A stretch of 64,000 bases of DNA from Mycobacterium colombiense. Its GTDB lineage: Bacteria; Actinomycetota; Actinomycetes; Mycobacteriales; Mycobacteriaceae. The position numbers and the translations under genes are program-made. The stretch's first letter is position 1, and each line of letters begins with the position of its first letter. The stretch lies in contig NZ_LZSX01000057.1 in NCBI RefSeq assembly GCF_001665835.1, positions 1 to 64,000 of the forward strand, read 5' to 3'. Of this stretch, positions 7,786 to 18,028 are shown one piece after another. A model generated the notes under the pieces. That model was not told where the DNA came from and did no database searches. It worked only from the letters and a program-made list of their open reading frames with translations.

Positions 7786-8992
7786 GTTTGGCCAGCACCG
7801 CGGCGATCGCCGTCGTCAGCGGCACCGACAGCGCCAGCGCCATGCCGCCCACCGCCGAGCGGGCGATCTCGATGGCCACGCTCTCGCTGGTCAGCACGTC
7901 GGTCAACGAGCGGTTGGCGACACTGAACAGCAACAGCAGCGGCAGCGAACTGCCGGCGTAAGCCAGCACCAGCGTGTAGACCGTGCTGGCGATGTGATCG
8001 CGGCCCACCCGGATGGCGCCCAGAAAGATCGCCCGCCGCGAGCCGCCGAGATGGGCGAGTTCGAACACCGTCGAGGCCTGCGTCACCGTCACGTCGTTGA
8101 GCACACCCAGCGACCCGATGATGAACCCGGCGAGCAGCAGGCCGCCGATCGACACATTGCCCAGATAGGCGCTGACGGTGCTGTTCTGTTCGTCCGACAG
8201 CCCGGTCAGCTGCGCCAGTTGTATTGCCGCCCACGATAATCCGGCGGCCAGCAGTAGGGCCGACAGGGTGCCCAGCAGCGCGGCGCTGGTCCGCAGGTTG
8301 ACCCCGTGCGCGAGGTAGATGACCGCGTACAGAATGGCCGCCGACGCAACCAGCGCCACTGGGACCGCGGGTGCGCCGTCGCGCAGCGCCGGCAGCAAAA
8401 ACATCACCAGCACCAAGAACGCGACCACGATGCCCACCAGCGCGAGCAGCCCGCGCCACCGCGCCACCGCCACGACCACAACCGCGAACGCGATCGCCAA
8501 ACCGGTTAGCGCCCAGCCACGTTCGAAGTCGTAGAACGCGTAGCTGGTGGCGCCCTGGTCATCGACCTGGCGGACGAGCCGAATATGGTCGCCCACCGCG
8601 AATTTCGGCTGGCCGGGGCCGGGGGAGGACTCCAGCAGCGTCTGGGCCCCGGCGTTGGGGCCGGAATCGATGGAGACCTGGGTCAAGACGCAGCGTCCCG
8701 CCCCCGGCGGGGCCTGCTGCGGCGCGCCGGTGAGGACCTGACTGACCGACGGGCTGCCGCAGTCGCCCGTTTCGCTGGACAGCACGTGCCCGGCCTGCGT
8801 GCTCACCGCGCCGCCGGCTGCGTTCTGCAGCGGCATCGGGATGTCGACGTGCTGTCGGCTGGGCCAGAGCACGATGGCGCCGACGGCCACCGCCACGCCG
8901 ATCGCGACCAGTAACCCGACGACAATCCTGGCGGGCAATGGATCAACGGCGGACGGGCCCGACGGCCTGCTGTGCGAGTGGGAGTGCGTCAC
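7727..8992 (-). CDS. YibE/F family multi-pass membrane protein
   Basis: 421 residues from GTG 8992, supported by TACGGT ending 7 bases upstream (leaderless pattern). It begins with a His/Ser-rich THSHSHSHS stretch, one helix (about 24-46), an external region of about 120 residues, then about seven hydrophobic helices including [19 protein letters not shown] and [19 protein letters not shown]. The conserved [19 protein letters not shown] segment is typical of the YibE/F family. Function is unproven; the family is thought to be transport-related. The 3' end runs 59 bp into rmlA in antisense. The aspC-type gene ends 32 bp upstream. Confidence 0.85.
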   Translation of the reverse strand: MTHSHSHSRPSGPSAVDPLPARIVVGLLVAIGVAVAVGAIVLWPSRQHVDIPMPLQNAAGGAVSTQAGHVLSSETGDCGSPSVSQVLTGAPQQAPPGAGRCVLTQVSIDSGPNAGAQTLLESSPGPGQPKFAVGDHIRLVRQVDDQGATSYAFYDFERGWALTGLAIAFAVVVVAVARWRGLLALVGIVVAFLVLVMFLLPALRDGAPAVPVALVASAAILYAVIYLAHGVNLRTSAALLGTLSALLLAAGLSWAAIQLAQLTGLSDEQNSTVSAYLGNVSIGGLLLAGFIIGSLGVLNDVTVTQASTVFELAHLGGSRRAIFLGAIRVGRDHIASTVYTLVLAYAGSSLPLLLLFSVANRSLTDVLTSESVAIEIARSAVGGMALALSVPLTTAIAAVLAKPTETGSAPTDPADSRRSRT

Positions 8993-9024
8993 CCGGTCCA
9001 CCGTAGAGGCGGCCGCGCGCGGGC

Positions 9025-10317
9025 TTACGTTCGATAGCCGACGAGGAAGTTGCCCAACCGCTCGATCGCGGCCGCCAGGTCGCGGGCCCACGGCAGCGTG
9101 ACGATGCGCAGGTGATCCGGTGCCGGCCAATTGAAGCCGGTGCCCTGGGTGACCAGGATCTTCTCCTGCAGCAGCAGGTCGAGGACGAGCTGTTCGTCGT
9201 CGTCGATGTCGTAGACCTCGGGGTCCAGCCGGGGGAACGTGTACAGCGCACCGTCCGGCTTGACGCAGGACACCCCCGGGATCTCGTTGAGTTTGGTCCA
9301 CGCGACGTCGCGCTGCTCGAGCAGCCGGCCGCCGGGCAGGACCAGGTCGTCGATGCTCTGGTGGCCGCCCAGGGCCACCTGGATCGCGTGCTGCGCCGGA
9401 ACGTTGGGGCATAGCCGCATGTTGGCCAGCAGGTTGATGCCCTCGATGAAGCTGCTTGCGTGGTCCTTGGGCCCGGTGATCGCCAGCCAGCCGGCCCGAT
9501 AGCCCGCCACCCGGTAGGCCTTGGACAGGCCGTTGAAGGTCAGGCACAACATGTCTGGCGCCAGCGTGGCCAGGTTGATGTGTTTGGCGTCGTCGTAAAG
9601 GATCTTGTCGTAGATCTCGTCGGCGAGCAGCAGCAGCTCGTGCTTGCGCGCGAGATCGACGATCTGGGTGAGGACTTCGCTGGTGTAGACCGCGCCGGTC
9701 GGGTTGTTCGGGTTGATCACGACCAGCGCCTTGGTGCGGTCGGTGATCTTGGACTCCATGTCTGCGATGTCCGGCTGCCAGCCCTGGGTCTCGTCGCACA
9801 GGTAGTGCACGGGCGTGCCGCCCGCCAGCGAGGTCGACGCCGTCCACAGCGGGTAGTCCGGCGACGGGATCAGCACCTCGTCGCCGTTGTCGAGCAGGGC
9901 CTGCAGCGTCATGGTGATCAGCTCGGACACCCCGTTGCCCAGATAGACGTCGTCGACGTCGAACCGGGGGAAGCCGTCGACCAGCTCGTAGCGGGTCACC
10001 ACCGCACGGCGGGCGGGCAGGATGCCCTGCGAGTCGGAGTAGCCCTGGGCGTACGGCAGGGCCTGGATCATGTCCCGCATGATCACGTCGGGCGCCTCGA
10101 AGCCGAACGGGGCCGGGTTGCCGATGTTGAGCTTGAGGATGCGATGCCCCTCGGCCTCCAGCCGCGCGGCCTGCGCGTGCACCGGCCCGCGAATCTCGTA
10201 CAGGACGTCCTGAAGCTTCGACGACTGCGCGAAACTGCGCTGCGGCCGGTGATGAGCCGACGCGTGCAGAGGCAGCTGATGGGTGGTCACACCACTAATG
10301 GTGCCATCACTGTCCAC
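9025..10317 (-). CDS. aspC: Pyridoxal-phosphate aminotransferase (alanine/aspartate type)
   Basis: 430 residues from GTG 10317, chosen because MDSDGTISGVTTHQLP matches the start of the M. tuberculosis Rv0337c protein as I recall it; GTG 10290 is an alternative and neither has a clear Shine-Dalgarno. Fold-type I aminotransferase: NPNNPTGAVY, ADEIYDKI, and the PLP lysine in FNGLSKAYRVAGYRAGW. Family members transfer amino groups between alanine or aspartate and 2-oxoglutarate; the substrate preference is not readable. It follows the Fe-S reductase gene by 31 bp on the same strand and is probably co-transcribed. Confidence 0.9.
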   Translation of the reverse strand: MDSDGTISGVTTHQLPLHASAHHRPQRSFAQSSKLQDVLYEIRGPVHAQAARLEAEGHRILKLNIGNPAPFGFEAPDVIMRDMIQALPYAQGYSDSQGILPARRAVVTRYELVDGFPRFDVDDVYLGNGVSELITMTLQALLDNGDEVLIPSPDYPLWTASTSLAGGTPVHYLCDETQGWQPDIADMESKITDRTKALVVINPNNPTGAVYTSEVLTQIVDLARKHELLLLADEIYDKILYDDAKHINLATLAPDMLCLTFNGLSKAYRVAGYRAGWLAITGPKDHASSFIEGINLLANMRLCPNVPAQHAIQVALGGHQSIDDLVLPGGRLLEQRDVAWTKLNEIPGVSCVKPDGALYTFPRLDPEVYDIDDDEQLVLDLLLQEKILVTQGTGFNWPAPDHLRIVTLPWARDLAAAIERLGNFLVGYRT

Positions 10318-10348
10318 TGAAATTTGCTGTCGGCGCCAAATCGTTAGC

Positions 10349-13300
10349 TCAGCGCTTGCCCGGCGGACGCGCCCCACGGGCAATGCCCAGGCCTTTGACG
10401 GGTGGCTGCGGCGGCGCGTCGTCGCCGTCGGTCTGCTTTGCCGGCTCCGCTTTCGGCGCCGGCTCGGCTTCGGCTTTGGGAGCCTCAGCCGGTTCGGCGG
10501 GCGCGGCCTCGGCCTTGGGTGCCTCGGCCTTCGGGGCCGCCTTCTTGGCGCCCGGTCGCTTGGCTCCCGCGGCGATGCCCAGTCCCTTGACGGGAGCCGC
10601 GGGTGCCTTGGCTTCTTCCTTGGCCTCGGTCTCGGCGGCGGGGGCCGCTTCGGCGGCGGGGGCCGCTTCGGCGGTCGCCTCGGCCTTGGGGGCCTCGGCC
10701 GCCGGTGCGGACTTCTTGGCGCCGGGACGCTTGGCGCCCGCGGCCAGACCCAGGCCCTTCACCGGTGCGGCGGGTGACTTCGCTTCGCCGCCGGCCTCGG
10801 CCGGTGTCTCGGCCTTGGCGGTCTCAGCCGCTGGTGCGGCCTTCTTCGCGCCGGGCCTCTTGGCGCCGCCGGCGATGCCCAGGCCCTTGACCGGGGCGGC
10901 CGCCTGCGCGGTGGCCTCGCCGGCCGGTTCGGCCGCCGCCTTCTTCGCGCCGGGCCTCTTGGCGCCGCCGGCGATGCCCAGCCCCTTGACCGGGGCTGCG
11001 GCGGCCTCGGACTTCGGGGCCGCCTCGGCCTTAGCGGGTGCCTCCTCGGCCGGCGCCTCGGCGGGTGCGGTCGCCGTGGCGGTCGAGGCCTTGGGCGCTG
11101 CAGCCGCCCGCGCTTCGGCCCTTTCGGAGGCCTCCTTGGCGGCCGTGCCCTTCTCCGGCAGCGTCGCCTTGTCGTACTCGAGGGACCCGAGCAGGATCTG
11201 TGCGACGTCGAGCACCTCGACACCGCTGCGGCCGGCCTCTTCCTGACGGTCGTTGACGCCGTCGGTGACCATCACCCGGCAGAACGGGCAAGCGGTGGCC
11301 ACGGTCGCGGCCCCGGTGGCCAGCGCCTCGTCGACGCGCTCGTGGTTGATCCGCTTGCCGATGTGCTCTTCCATCCACATCCGCGCGCCGCCGGCGCCGC
11401 AGCAGAAGCTGCGCTCGGCGTTGCGCGGCATCTCGGTCAGGTTCGCCCCCGCGGCCCCGATCAGCTCGCGCGGCGCCTCGTAGACCTTGTTGTGCCGGCC
11501 CAGGTAGCAGGGGTCGTGATAGGTGATGTCCTGCGACACCGGGGTGACCGGCACCAGCTTGTTGTCCCGGATCAGCCGGTTGAGCAGCTGGGTGTGGTGC
11601 AGCACCGAGTAGTTCGCGCCGAGCTGGCGGTACTCGCGGCCCAGGGTGTTGAAGCAGTGCGGGCAGGTGACGACGATCTTGCGGTCGACGGTCTCGGTGC
11701 CCTCGAACAGCCCGTCCAGGGTCTCGACGGCCTGGGCGGCCAGCTGCTGGAACAGGAACTCGTTGCCCGAGCGGCGTGCGGAGTCGCCGTTGCAGGACTC
11801 GCCGGTGCCGAGCACCAGGTACTTCACGCCGGCGATGGCCAGCAGCTCGGCGACGGCCTTGGTGGTCTTCTTGGCCTTGTCGTCGTAGGCGCCGGCGCAG
11901 CCCACCCAGAACAGGTACTCGAACCCGTCGAAGCTGTCGACGTCCTCGCCGTAGACCGGTACGTCGAAGTCGACCTCGTCGATCCAGTTGGTGCGGTCCG
12001 CCGCGTTCTGGCCCCACGGGTTGCCCTTGGTTTCCAGGTTCTTGAACAGCACCGACAGTTCGGAGGGGAACTCCGACTCCATCATCACCTGGTAGCGGCG
12101 CATGTCGATGATGTGATCGACGTGCTCGATGTCCACCGGGCACTGCTCGACGCAGGCGCCGCAGGACACGCAGGACCACAGCACGTCAGGGTCGATGACG
12201 CCGCCCTGTTCGTCGGTGCCGACCAGCGGTCGGGTGGCCTGCTCCGGGCCGGAGCCCATGACGCGGCCGAAGCCCGACTCGGGAACGTGGTGGGCCTCGG
12301 CGTGCTTCTCGCCGGACAGTTCCTCGCCGACTCCGCCTTCCGGCGTGTTCTCGAGGGGGCTTTCCTTATCGCCCAGGATGTAGGGCGCCTTGGCCATCCA
12401 GTGGTCGCGCAGGTCCATGATGACGAGCTTGGGCGACAGCGGCTTACCGGTGTTCCACGCCGGGCACTGCGACTGGCAGCGCCCACACTCGGTACAGGTG
12501 GCGAAGTCCAGCATGGCCTTCCAGCTGAAATCCTCGACCTTGCCGCGACCGAATGTTGCGTCGTCGGGCGGGTTTTCGAAGTCGATCGGCTTGCCGTCGT
12601 ATTCCAGCGGCAGCAGCGGGCCGAGCCCGTCGGGCAGTCGTTTGAAGATGACGTTGATCGGGGCCGTGAAGATGTGCATGTGCTTGGAGTGCAGCACGAT
12701 GATGAGGAACGCCAGCATGACCAAGATGTGCAGCAGCAGCGCGGTCGTTTCGATGATCTCGTTGGCGGGCTCGCCCAGTGGTCGCAGGATGGCGCCGAAC
12801 AGTTGCGACAGGAAGGCGCCGTTGCCGTAGGGCAGCGTGCCGTTGTTGACGGCGGCTCCGCGCACGAACACGTAGGTGAAGACCACGTTGAAGATCATGA
12901 ACAGCACCAGCCACGCACCGCCGGTGTGCGAGCCGTAGAACCGTGACGAGCGGCCGATCTCGCGCGGGCTGCGCATCAGACGGATGATGGCGAAGGTGAC
13001 GATGCCGAGGAAGACCGCGGTCGCGAAGAAGTCCTGCAGGAAGCCCAGCGCGTCCCAGCGCCCGATGATCGGGATGTGGAAGTTGTCCTGGAACAGCAGA
13101 CCGTAGGCCTCGATGTAGACCGTCAGCAGGATGAAGAAGCCCCACATCGTGAAGAAGTGCGCCAGGCCGGGGATGGACCACTTCAGCAGCTTGCGTTGAC
13201 CGAAGACCTCGGACATCTCGGCCCAGACGCGTTTGCCGGGTTCGTCGGTGTGTCCTGGGGCCGGCTTGCCAGACGTGATCAGCTTGAACAGCCACAGGAC

Positions 13301-13378
13301 ACGCCGTGCGGCGAGTGCGGCCACGACCAGCGTCATGCCCATGCCCACGATCAGCCTGATGAGCATCTGCGTTGTCAC
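10349..13378 (-). CDS. Membrane-bound Fe-S heterodisulfide-reductase-like oxidoreductase with repeated tail
   Basis: 1009 residues from GTG 13378, preceded by GGGGAGA at 6-base spacing. Order: four to five membrane helices (about 1-240, NarI/cytochrome b-like), a two-cluster ferredoxin module with [12 protein letters not shown] (about 300) and [12 protein letters not shown] (about 400), then two cysteine-rich CCG domains ([33 protein letters not shown]). This is the architecture of Rv0338c-type quinone-linked Fe-S reductases. Electron partner and substrate are unknown. From about residue 740 a low-complexity Ala/Glu/Lys/Pro tail of some 270 residues carries five [18 protein letters not shown] motifs. 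The M. tuberculosis protein is shorter, as I recall (about 880 residues), so the tail is expanded here. Confidence 0.9.
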   Translation of the reverse strand: MTTQMLIRLIVGMGMTLVVAALAARRVLWLFKLITSGKPAPGHTDEPGKRVWAEMSEVFGQRKLLKWSIPGLAHFFTMWGFFILLTVYIEAYGLLFQDNFHIPIIGRWDALGFLQDFFATAVFLGIVTFAIIRLMRSPREIGRSSRFYGSHTGGAWLVLFMIFNVVFTYVFVRGAAVNNGTLPYGNGAFLSQLFGAILRPLGEPANEIIETTALLLHILVMLAFLIIVLHSKHMHIFTAPINVIFKRLPDGLGPLLPLEYDGKPIDFENPPDDATFGRGKVEDFSWKAMLDFATCTECGRCQSQCPAWNTGKPLSPKLVIMDLRDHWMAKAPYILGDKESPLENTPEGGVGEELSGEKHAEAHHVPESGFGRVMGSGPEQATRPLVGTDEQGGVIDPDVLWSCVSCGACVEQCPVDIEHVDHIIDMRRYQVMMESEFPSELSVLFKNLETKGNPWGQNAADRTNWIDEVDFDVPVYGEDVDSFDGFEYLFWVGCAGAYDDKAKKTTKAVAELLAIAGVKYLVLGTGESCNGDSARRSGNEFLFQQLAAQAVETLDGLFEGTETVDRKIVVTCPHCFNTLGREYRQLGANYSVLHHTQLLNRLIRDNKLVPVTPVSQDITYHDPCYLGRHNKVYEAPRELIGAAGANLTEMPRNAERSFCCGAGGARMWMEEHIGKRINHERVDEALATGAATVATACPFCRVMVTDGVNDRQEEAGRSGVEVLDVAQILLGSLEYDKATLPEKGTAAKEASERAEARAAAAPKASTATATAPAEAPAEEAPAKAEAAPKSEAAAAPVKGLGIAGGAKRPGAKKAAAEPAGEATAQAAAPVKGLGIAGGAKRPGAKKAAPAAETAKAETPAEAGGEAKSPAAPVKGLGLAAGAKRPGAKKSAPAAEAPKAEATAEAAPAAEAAPAAETEAKEEAKAPAAPVKGLGIAAGAKRPGAKKAAPKAEAPKAEAAPAEPAEAPKAEAEPAPKAEPAKQTDGDDAPPQPPVKGLGIARGARPPGKR
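10352..10999 (-). repeat. Five degenerate coding repeats of the [18 protein letters not shown] motif
   Basis: Within the Fe-S reductase tail, five copies of a roughly 18-residue motif are separated by Ala/Glu/Pro/Lys spacers of 15-45 residues. Copies 1 and 2 read [15 protein letters not shown], copy 3 [15 protein letters not shown], copy 4 [15 protein letters not shown] and the last is a terminal variant [12 protein letters not shown] at the stop codon. The underlying DNA is also repeated (cccaggcccttgac-like blocks). Confidence 0.85.
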
Positions 13379-13630
13379 GGAAGGTCTCCCCAATGCATAG
13401 ATAATTCGGCCTGTGCTTATTTGCCTGCTTAAGCCCCGCTCATAGTTACATCTTCGCGGCTTTCGGCGCGAGAAAGGCTGCCCTAACTTGCCGTTCGCCT
13501 GTGCCTCTGGCCTGCTGGTTAATACCCGCTAACCGGATGTGACGCTTCTCGGAGTGATGAGCGCCACCAAAATTTCGTTAAATGACCCTTTTGCGGAGCC
13601 CTTTGCCGACCCGGGGGGTAATTCGACCCG

Positions 13631-15307
13631 TCAGCGCCCGAACGGCGGTTGGAAGATGGGCGGTACGGGCCGCGACCGCGTGGTCGTCGGCGCCGCGGTG
13701 GTGGTCGCCTGCGACGTCGTGGTGGGCGCGGCGGTCGTGGTCGTCGTGGTCGGCGGTGCCGTGGTGGTCGTGGTCGATGGCTCCGGCGCGGGCGTCGTGG
13801 TGGTGGCCGGCGCCTCGCTGGACGGTGGCGGCGGTGCGGGGAGCACGGTGACGGTGGTGCTGTCGTTCGGTCCGGTGATGGTCACCGTCTGCGACGGTTG
13901 GCTGGGCGGCGACGTGGGAGCGACCGGGGTGGACTTGGTGAGCAGCAGGTTGATCGCCAATATCAGGGCCACCAGCACCGCCGCGCCCGCTCCGGCCACG
14001 CTCAACACCAGCGCCGTGCGTTTGTACCAGGGCAGTTTCCCCTGGCCGGCGGCGTAGCGGCTGCCGGTCGCGTCGTCGAATTTCCTTGCCTCATTGGCGT
14101 ACTCGCCCGTGGCGTCGCGGCCGGTGTAGGGCACCGGCTCGTCGTTGTCCGCGTCCTGCGACCAGGCCAGGGCGTCATCCACGTCGGTGGCCCGGGCCGC
14201 CCAGGCGGCCTGGGTCATGTCGAGCCCGGTGGTGCCGACCATCTCGGTCGGTGTCTCCACGGCGGCGGCCGCAGCGGTCGGGGCTGCCCCCGACGCGTAA
14301 TGCGGGCCGAGCGCCGCCGCACCCAGGGCGGCGCTGAGCGCCGGCTGGGCGGTGCTGTGTACCGGCACCCCGAAGCGCTGCCCCAACCGCGCCTTGAGCA
14401 GTGGAATGTTCGCGCCACCGCCGGCGATCGCCACGGCGCTCAGCCTGGCGTTCGGAATTGCGTTGCGCCGCAACGACTCATCAACCGACGACAGGAAACG
14501 GTCCAGCGGAGCGGAGATGAGTTGCTCGAATTCGGTGCGGGACAACTGGGCACCGTCGCCGGACGCCCCGGCGATGGTGCCCACCGCGGCCGTCGACAGT
14601 TGCTCCTTGGCGCGCCGGCAGGCGCCGAGCAGGCGGGCCTGCGAACCGACCCGCGCGGTGCCGCCAAGCATGGCGGTGCTGACGTCGGAGGCGAGCAGGT
14701 GATCCAGGATGAGCTGATCGATCGCGTCACCGGAGAAATCGGTGTACCGCGTGGCATGCGCGACAGGCGCAAAGCCGGCCTTGGCGTCCATCAACGTGAC
14801 GGTGGTGCCGCCCGCGCCGAAGTCGCAGAGCGCGATAACGCCGTCGGCCCGGAATCCCGGCGTGCCGCGCAGCGCGGCGAGCGCGGCCGTGGCGTCGGAC
14901 ACCAGCATCGGCGCCACCCCACCGCGCGCCAGGTCGGACTGGACGAAGAACTCCTCGCGCAGCGCCGCGAACTGGTCGTCGGACCAGTAGGCGGGCACCG
15001 CGATGGTGATCGGTGTCCCGTAGCCGACCGCGCGGGCCATGGCCTCGATCGCCTCGACCGTCAGCGCCGCACCGAGGTACTTGGTGCCGTCGGCCGCCAC
15101 CAACGGCGCGCGGTCGCCGACGCGTTCGACGAATCCGCGCAGCACCAGACCGGGTTCGGTCAGGTTCGGATTCTCTTCTGGCAGGCCAACTTCGGTGGGC
15201 CGCTGTTCGAACAGGGTCAGCACGGAGCTGCGGGTTATCGGAGCGCTGCCCGCGCGGGCGGCAACCAGGTTGGCCACCCCGATCGATAGCCCGAGCGACT
15301 CGCTCAT
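13631..15307 (-). CDS. Membrane-anchored Hsp70-like (ASKHA) protein with Thr/Pro-rich external tail
   Basis: 558 residues from ATG 15307 (AGGGG lies 8 bases upstream). Residues 1-340 form an Hsp70-type nucleotide-binding fold: GLSIGVANLVAA (phosphate 1-like), TIAVPAYWSDDQ, LVSDATAALAAL, ALCDFGAGGTTVTLMD (phosphate 2-like) and VAIAGGGANIPLLKARL (adenosine motif). No substrate-binding domain follows; instead a linker, one helix (about 429-453) and a tail rich in Thr, Pro and Ala (about 455-558), probably external. It resembles the Rv0312-type mycobacterial proteins. Role unknown; ATP-dependent sensing across the membrane is speculation. It echoes the architecture of the genes at 501 and 1778. 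Confidence 0.85.
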   Translation of the reverse strand: MSESLGLSIGVANLVAARAGSAPITRSSVLTLFEQRPTEVGLPEENPNLTEPGLVLRGFVERVGDRAPLVAADGTKYLGAALTVEAIEAMARAVGYGTPITIAVPAYWSDDQFAALREEFFVQSDLARGGVAPMLVSDATAALAALRGTPGFRADGVIALCDFGAGGTTVTLMDAKAGFAPVAHATRYTDFSGDAIDQLILDHLLASDVSTAMLGGTARVGSQARLLGACRRAKEQLSTAAVGTIAGASGDGAQLSRTEFEQLISAPLDRFLSSVDESLRRNAIPNARLSAVAIAGGGANIPLLKARLGQRFGVPVHSTAQPALSAALGAAALGPHYASGAAPTAAAAAVETPTEMVGTTGLDMTQAAWAARATDVDDALAWSQDADNDEPVPYTGRDATGEYANEARKFDDATGSRYAAGQGKLPWYKRTALVLSVAGAGAAVLVALILAINLLLTKSTPVAPTSPPSQPSQTVTITGPNDSTTVTVLPAPPPPSSEAPATTTTPAPEPSTTTTTAPPTTTTTTAAPTTTSQATTTAAPTTTRSRPVPPIFQPPFGR

Positions 15308-15441
15308 CTGCTACACCCCTGTGTCAGTCGTCCCGTTGCCGTCGCACGCTGATCCTCACCGTAGCGACCGTGGATTGCAGCGAGTGTAGGGCTTCGCCGG
15401 CGGTGCGCGGTGGAACCGTGATCGGGTCTGCCACCGAATCG

Positions 15442-15984
15442 CTAACGCAGGCCCGGCGGCACCGTGACCGGATTCGGCACCCCGGGAATGGTGATCACCG
15501 ACGGCAGCTGCGGCACATGGTGGTGATGCGTGGGTTGCTGCGTCTGTCCCCCGGTGGGCTGCTGCCGCGTCGGCGGCTGCGCCGGCGGCTGTTCGGCGCT
15601 GCTGCTGGGCGAGGACGTGGTGGTCGTGGTGGTCGTCGGGGTCGTCGTCGTGGTGGTGGTGCTTGTCGGCGTCGTCGTTTTGGGAACGTGCGGGACGGTC
15701 TGCTGTCCGTGAATGAGCTCGATGATGCCGAAGATGATCAACGCGATCAGGATGACGACGGAGACCAGCCAGGCGATCAGCATTTTGGGCTTGCGATACC
15801 ACGGGGTCGGCTCGGCTTCCTGGTCAAACGGGTCGACGTCGCCGGATTGCTCGGATCCCTCGGGCGGGTTCGGCGCGGTGCCGACCGGCGGAATCTCGCC
15901 GGTCGGTGGCTGTTCGGCCGCACCGAAGTCGCCATGCTGCGTCGGCTGGTTGTGGAAGTCGTCGCGTGGGCCATTGGATGCCAC
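15442..15984 (-). CDS. Single-pass membrane protein with Thr-rich and Pro/Gln/His-rich tail
   Basis: 180 residues from GTG 15984; TACCAT ends 7 bases before it, which supports a leaderless start. Residues 1-65 are polar and acidic, then WYRKPKM leads into one helix (about 67-90), followed by a run of some 20 Thr/Pro residues, a Ser/Pro/Gln segment, HHHH and an end PVTVPPGLR. No domain was recognised. Topology suggests a cytoplasmic N-terminus and an external, possibly O-mannosylated, Thr/Pro tail (inference). It lies downstream of the divergent DUF1345 gene and upstream of the Hsp70-like gene, with which it may act. Confidence 0.7.
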   Translation of the reverse strand: MASNGPRDDFHNQPTQHGDFGAAEQPPTGEIPPVGTAPNPPEGSEQSGDVDPFDQEAEPTPWYRKPKMLIAWLVSVVILIALIIFGIIELIHGQQTVPHVPKTTTPTSTTTTTTTPTTTTTTTSSPSSSAEQPPAQPPTRQQPTGGQTQQPTHHHHVPQLPSVITIPGVPNPVTVPPGLR

Positions 15985-16062
15985 GGCACCGATGGTACTG
16001 ACCGCACCTGCCAATCTGTTGATGCCAACCCTGCGCGACGCGTTGGTGGTTAGGTCGAGGTC

Positions 16063-16713
16063 GTGGATTCCCTGGTGAAGCTGTTGCGAGATACGGTCGC
16101 GGTCCGGATATCAGTCTGCGTGGCCCTCGGAGTCGCCGTCGCTGTCGTGGTGGGCAACACGGTCGGTTGGCGTTATGCGCTGGCCGGCTGGATCGCCACC
16201 GCGGGAATGTATGCGGTGTGGACGCACCTCAGCCTGCTCGGCATGGACGCCGAGCAGACGTGTCGATGGGCAACGCGGGAGGATCCGACCCGGTGGGTCG
16301 CGGACGCGGTCATTCTGTCGGCGAGCGTGGCGAGCCTGGGCGGCGTCGGCTACGTGGTGGCCGCGGGTTCACGCTCGGGCCATGAAGCCTTGGCGGCGGC
16401 CGTCGTCGGCGTCCTGACCGTCGCGGCGTCCTGGGTGGCCGTGCACACGCTGTACTCGGTGCACTACGCGCGGCTGTACTACTCGGATGACCCGGGCGGC
16501 ATCAACTTTCACGACCCCGAGCCGCCCCGCTTCCGGGATTTCGCCTATCTCGCCTTCACCGTCGGCATGACCTATCAAGTGTCGGACACCGAGATCGGCT
16601 TGGCGTCGATCAGGGCCACGGTCTTGCGCCATGCGCTGGTGTCCTACCTGCTCGGGGCGGTGGTCCTGGCGGTGACGATCAATCTGATCGCGGGGCTGGG
16701 CTCCAAACTCTGA
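16063..16713 (+). CDS. DUF1345 family membrane protein
   Basis: 216 residues from GTG 16063. Five hydrophobic segments are visible: [69 protein letters not shown] and [17 protein letters not shown]. The DUF1345 signatures are clear: [40 protein letters not shown]. Function unknown; these are small integral membrane proteins of broad distribution. It is convergent with the next gene (9-bp gap) and divergent from 15442-15984 (78 bp). Confidence 0.85.
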   Translation: MDSLVKLLRDTVAVRISVCVALGVAVAVVVGNTVGWRYALAGWIATAGMYAVWTHLSLLGMDAEQTCRWATREDPTRWVADAVILSASVASLGGVGYVVAAGSRSGHEALAAAVVGVLTVAASWVAVHTLYSVHYARLYYSDDPGGINFHDPEPPRFRDFAYLAFTVGMTYQVSDTEIGLASIRATVLRHALVSYLLGAVVLAVTINLIAGLGSKL

Positions 16714-16722
16714 TCGACGCGG

Positions 16723-17457
16723 TCACACGCCTGTCGTGGGACTTGCTCGAAGAATCCCTTCGATCCGATCCAGCAGGTCGCTCGGGTCGTCGCGGGCGCC
16801 GTCTCTCCAGGCGATGAGTGCGTTGACGAGGTTGACCGGCTGAACAGTCAGGCGTAGGCCGAGCATCACGGTCTTGGCGGTGTCACCGCCGGCATCCACG
16901 GGTCGGTAGGCAATTCCGACTTGCAGCGAGTGACCACCCCGCGGCTGCGGGATGAGCTTGGGCTCGATCGACTCGACCAGCTCACGCCGGATTTCGGTCA
17001 ACTCGCTCTTTCGCTCGGCCAACCGCACGGTCAACGCCGTCCGGGTGATGCGGAGAAGGCAGCGACGCCACATGCGAACGATGCCGTATCCGGTCAGCGG
17101 GGTCACGCCCAGGATGAGGATGCCGGTGAAACGAAGCCACGCCGGATTGCCGGGCGCATACCCCGCCGCAAGAGAGGTGACCCCCAGCAGCGGGACGAGC
17201 ACGAGCGCGATGTACGCGTTGCCCTCGTACCACGGGATGTAGCGGCAGACGATCTCGTCGCCGTTCCGGCTGACCCCGGCACGGAAAATCCGGCGCTGCC
17301 CCCCGACCAGGATGGTGGTTCCGGTCACGGCGACGCCGAGAGGCAGATACCAGGTCGATCCGACCAGCACGTTGATGCCCGCCACCAGGCACAGAAAACC
17401 CGCGAACGAGTAGCGCAGCACCCGCCCCCAACCGCCCTTCGCCCCGCCGCCGGCCAT
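16723..17457 (-). CDS. Membrane protein, third gene of an uncharacterised cassette
   Basis: 244 residues from ATG 17457. Two paired hydrophobic segments near the N-terminus (YSFAGFLCLVAGINVLV, WYLPLGVAVTGTTILVGG), a short FRAGVSRNGDEIVCRYIPWYEG element resembling a PH-like domain strand set, a second pair of helices (YIALVLVPLLGVTSLAAGY, FTGILILGVTPLTGYGIV), then a soluble C-terminal half. The start shares a base with the upstream stop (TGATG), so translation is coupled to the LpqN-like gene. Function unknown; conserved mycobacterial three-gene sets of this type exist, as I recall, but are not characterised. Confidence 0.75.
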   Translation of the reverse strand: MAGGGAKGGWGRVLRYSFAGFLCLVAGINVLVGSTWYLPLGVAVTGTTILVGGQRRIFRAGVSRNGDEIVCRYIPWYEGNAYIALVLVPLLGVTSLAAGYAPGNPAWLRFTGILILGVTPLTGYGIVRMWRRCLLRITRTALTVRLAERKSELTEIRRELVESIEPKLIPQPRGGHSLQVGIAYRPVDAGGDTAKTVMLGLRLTVQPVNLVNALIAWRDGARDDPSDLLDRIEGILRASPTTGV

Positions 17458-18017
17458 CAGTGACTGTCCCGCTTTGCGATTACCGGGGCGCGGTGCTGGC
17501 CGGCGGGCGCGGGGACTGCCGCCGGACCCGGTCGGACCTTCAGCCAGATCTGTGCCCTGTCCACCGGTGAATTGTGCAGCGCGGTCACCGTCAATTGCGC
17601 GATCAGGGTCTCCTGTTCAGCCGTGATGATCCTCGATCGTGACACGCTGTCGACGGTGCCGAGTTCGTGCGCGATCTGCATCGCGAGTAACCCCGCGCTC
17701 CCGGCGCCCTCGGTGGCCGCGGCGAGTTCACGGCGCAGCTCACAACAGCCCGGCACCGTCTGCATCTGCTGCTCAACCAGCATCGCGAACACTTCGGCGG
17801 GGTCCAAAGCGGCCTCGACACGATGCATCGTCAACACCGCGTTGGCGCAGAACACGTCGATGCACGGATCGCTGCGACAGACCCACACACGGGCTCCGAC
17901 CGCCGAGTCGAAGGGTTCCCAGCCCGGCGGTACCCCCACATCCACCACAAACCCGACAAACCGGTCGACCGGGGAAACCGAGACGCCGGACTCCTGCACA
18001 AACTCATCGAATCGCAT
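17457..18017 (-). CDS. LpqN/LpqT-like domain protein without a signal peptide
   Basis: 186 residues from ATG 18017. The body matches the LpqN-like pattern: VGVPPGWEPFDSAVGARVWVC, DVFCANAVLTMHRVEAALDPAEVFAML, and a C-terminal strand region LIAQLTVTALHNSPVDRAQIWLK. Unlike LpqN and LpqT it has no lipobox or signal sequence, so it should be cytosolic, like a chaperone. It starts 11 bp after the glycine-zipper gene and overlaps the following membrane protein gene by one base, placing it in the middle of a tight operon. A chaperone or immunity role for the first gene product is inference. Confidence 0.7.
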   Translation of the reverse strand: MRFDEFVQESGVSVSPVDRFVGFVVDVGVPPGWEPFDSAVGARVWVCRSDPCIDVFCANAVLTMHRVEAALDPAEVFAMLVEQQMQTVPGCCELRRELAAATEGAGSAGLLAMQIAHELGTVDSVSRSRIITAEQETLIAQLTVTALHNSPVDRAQIWLKVRPGPAAVPAPAGQHRAPVIAKRDSH

Positions 18018-18028
18018 CGAACGTGCAC

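Noticed and set aside
9001..9001. Earlier GTG start for the YibE/F gene (9001)
   Set aside because: GTG 8992 has TACGGT 7 bases before it; GTG 9001 has no such signal. The three extra residues would not change the call.
13539..14057. Plus-strand frame VVVVV-rich opposite the Hsp70-like gene
   Set aside because: Low-complexity shadow of the Thr/Pro codon repeats in the minus-strand gene.
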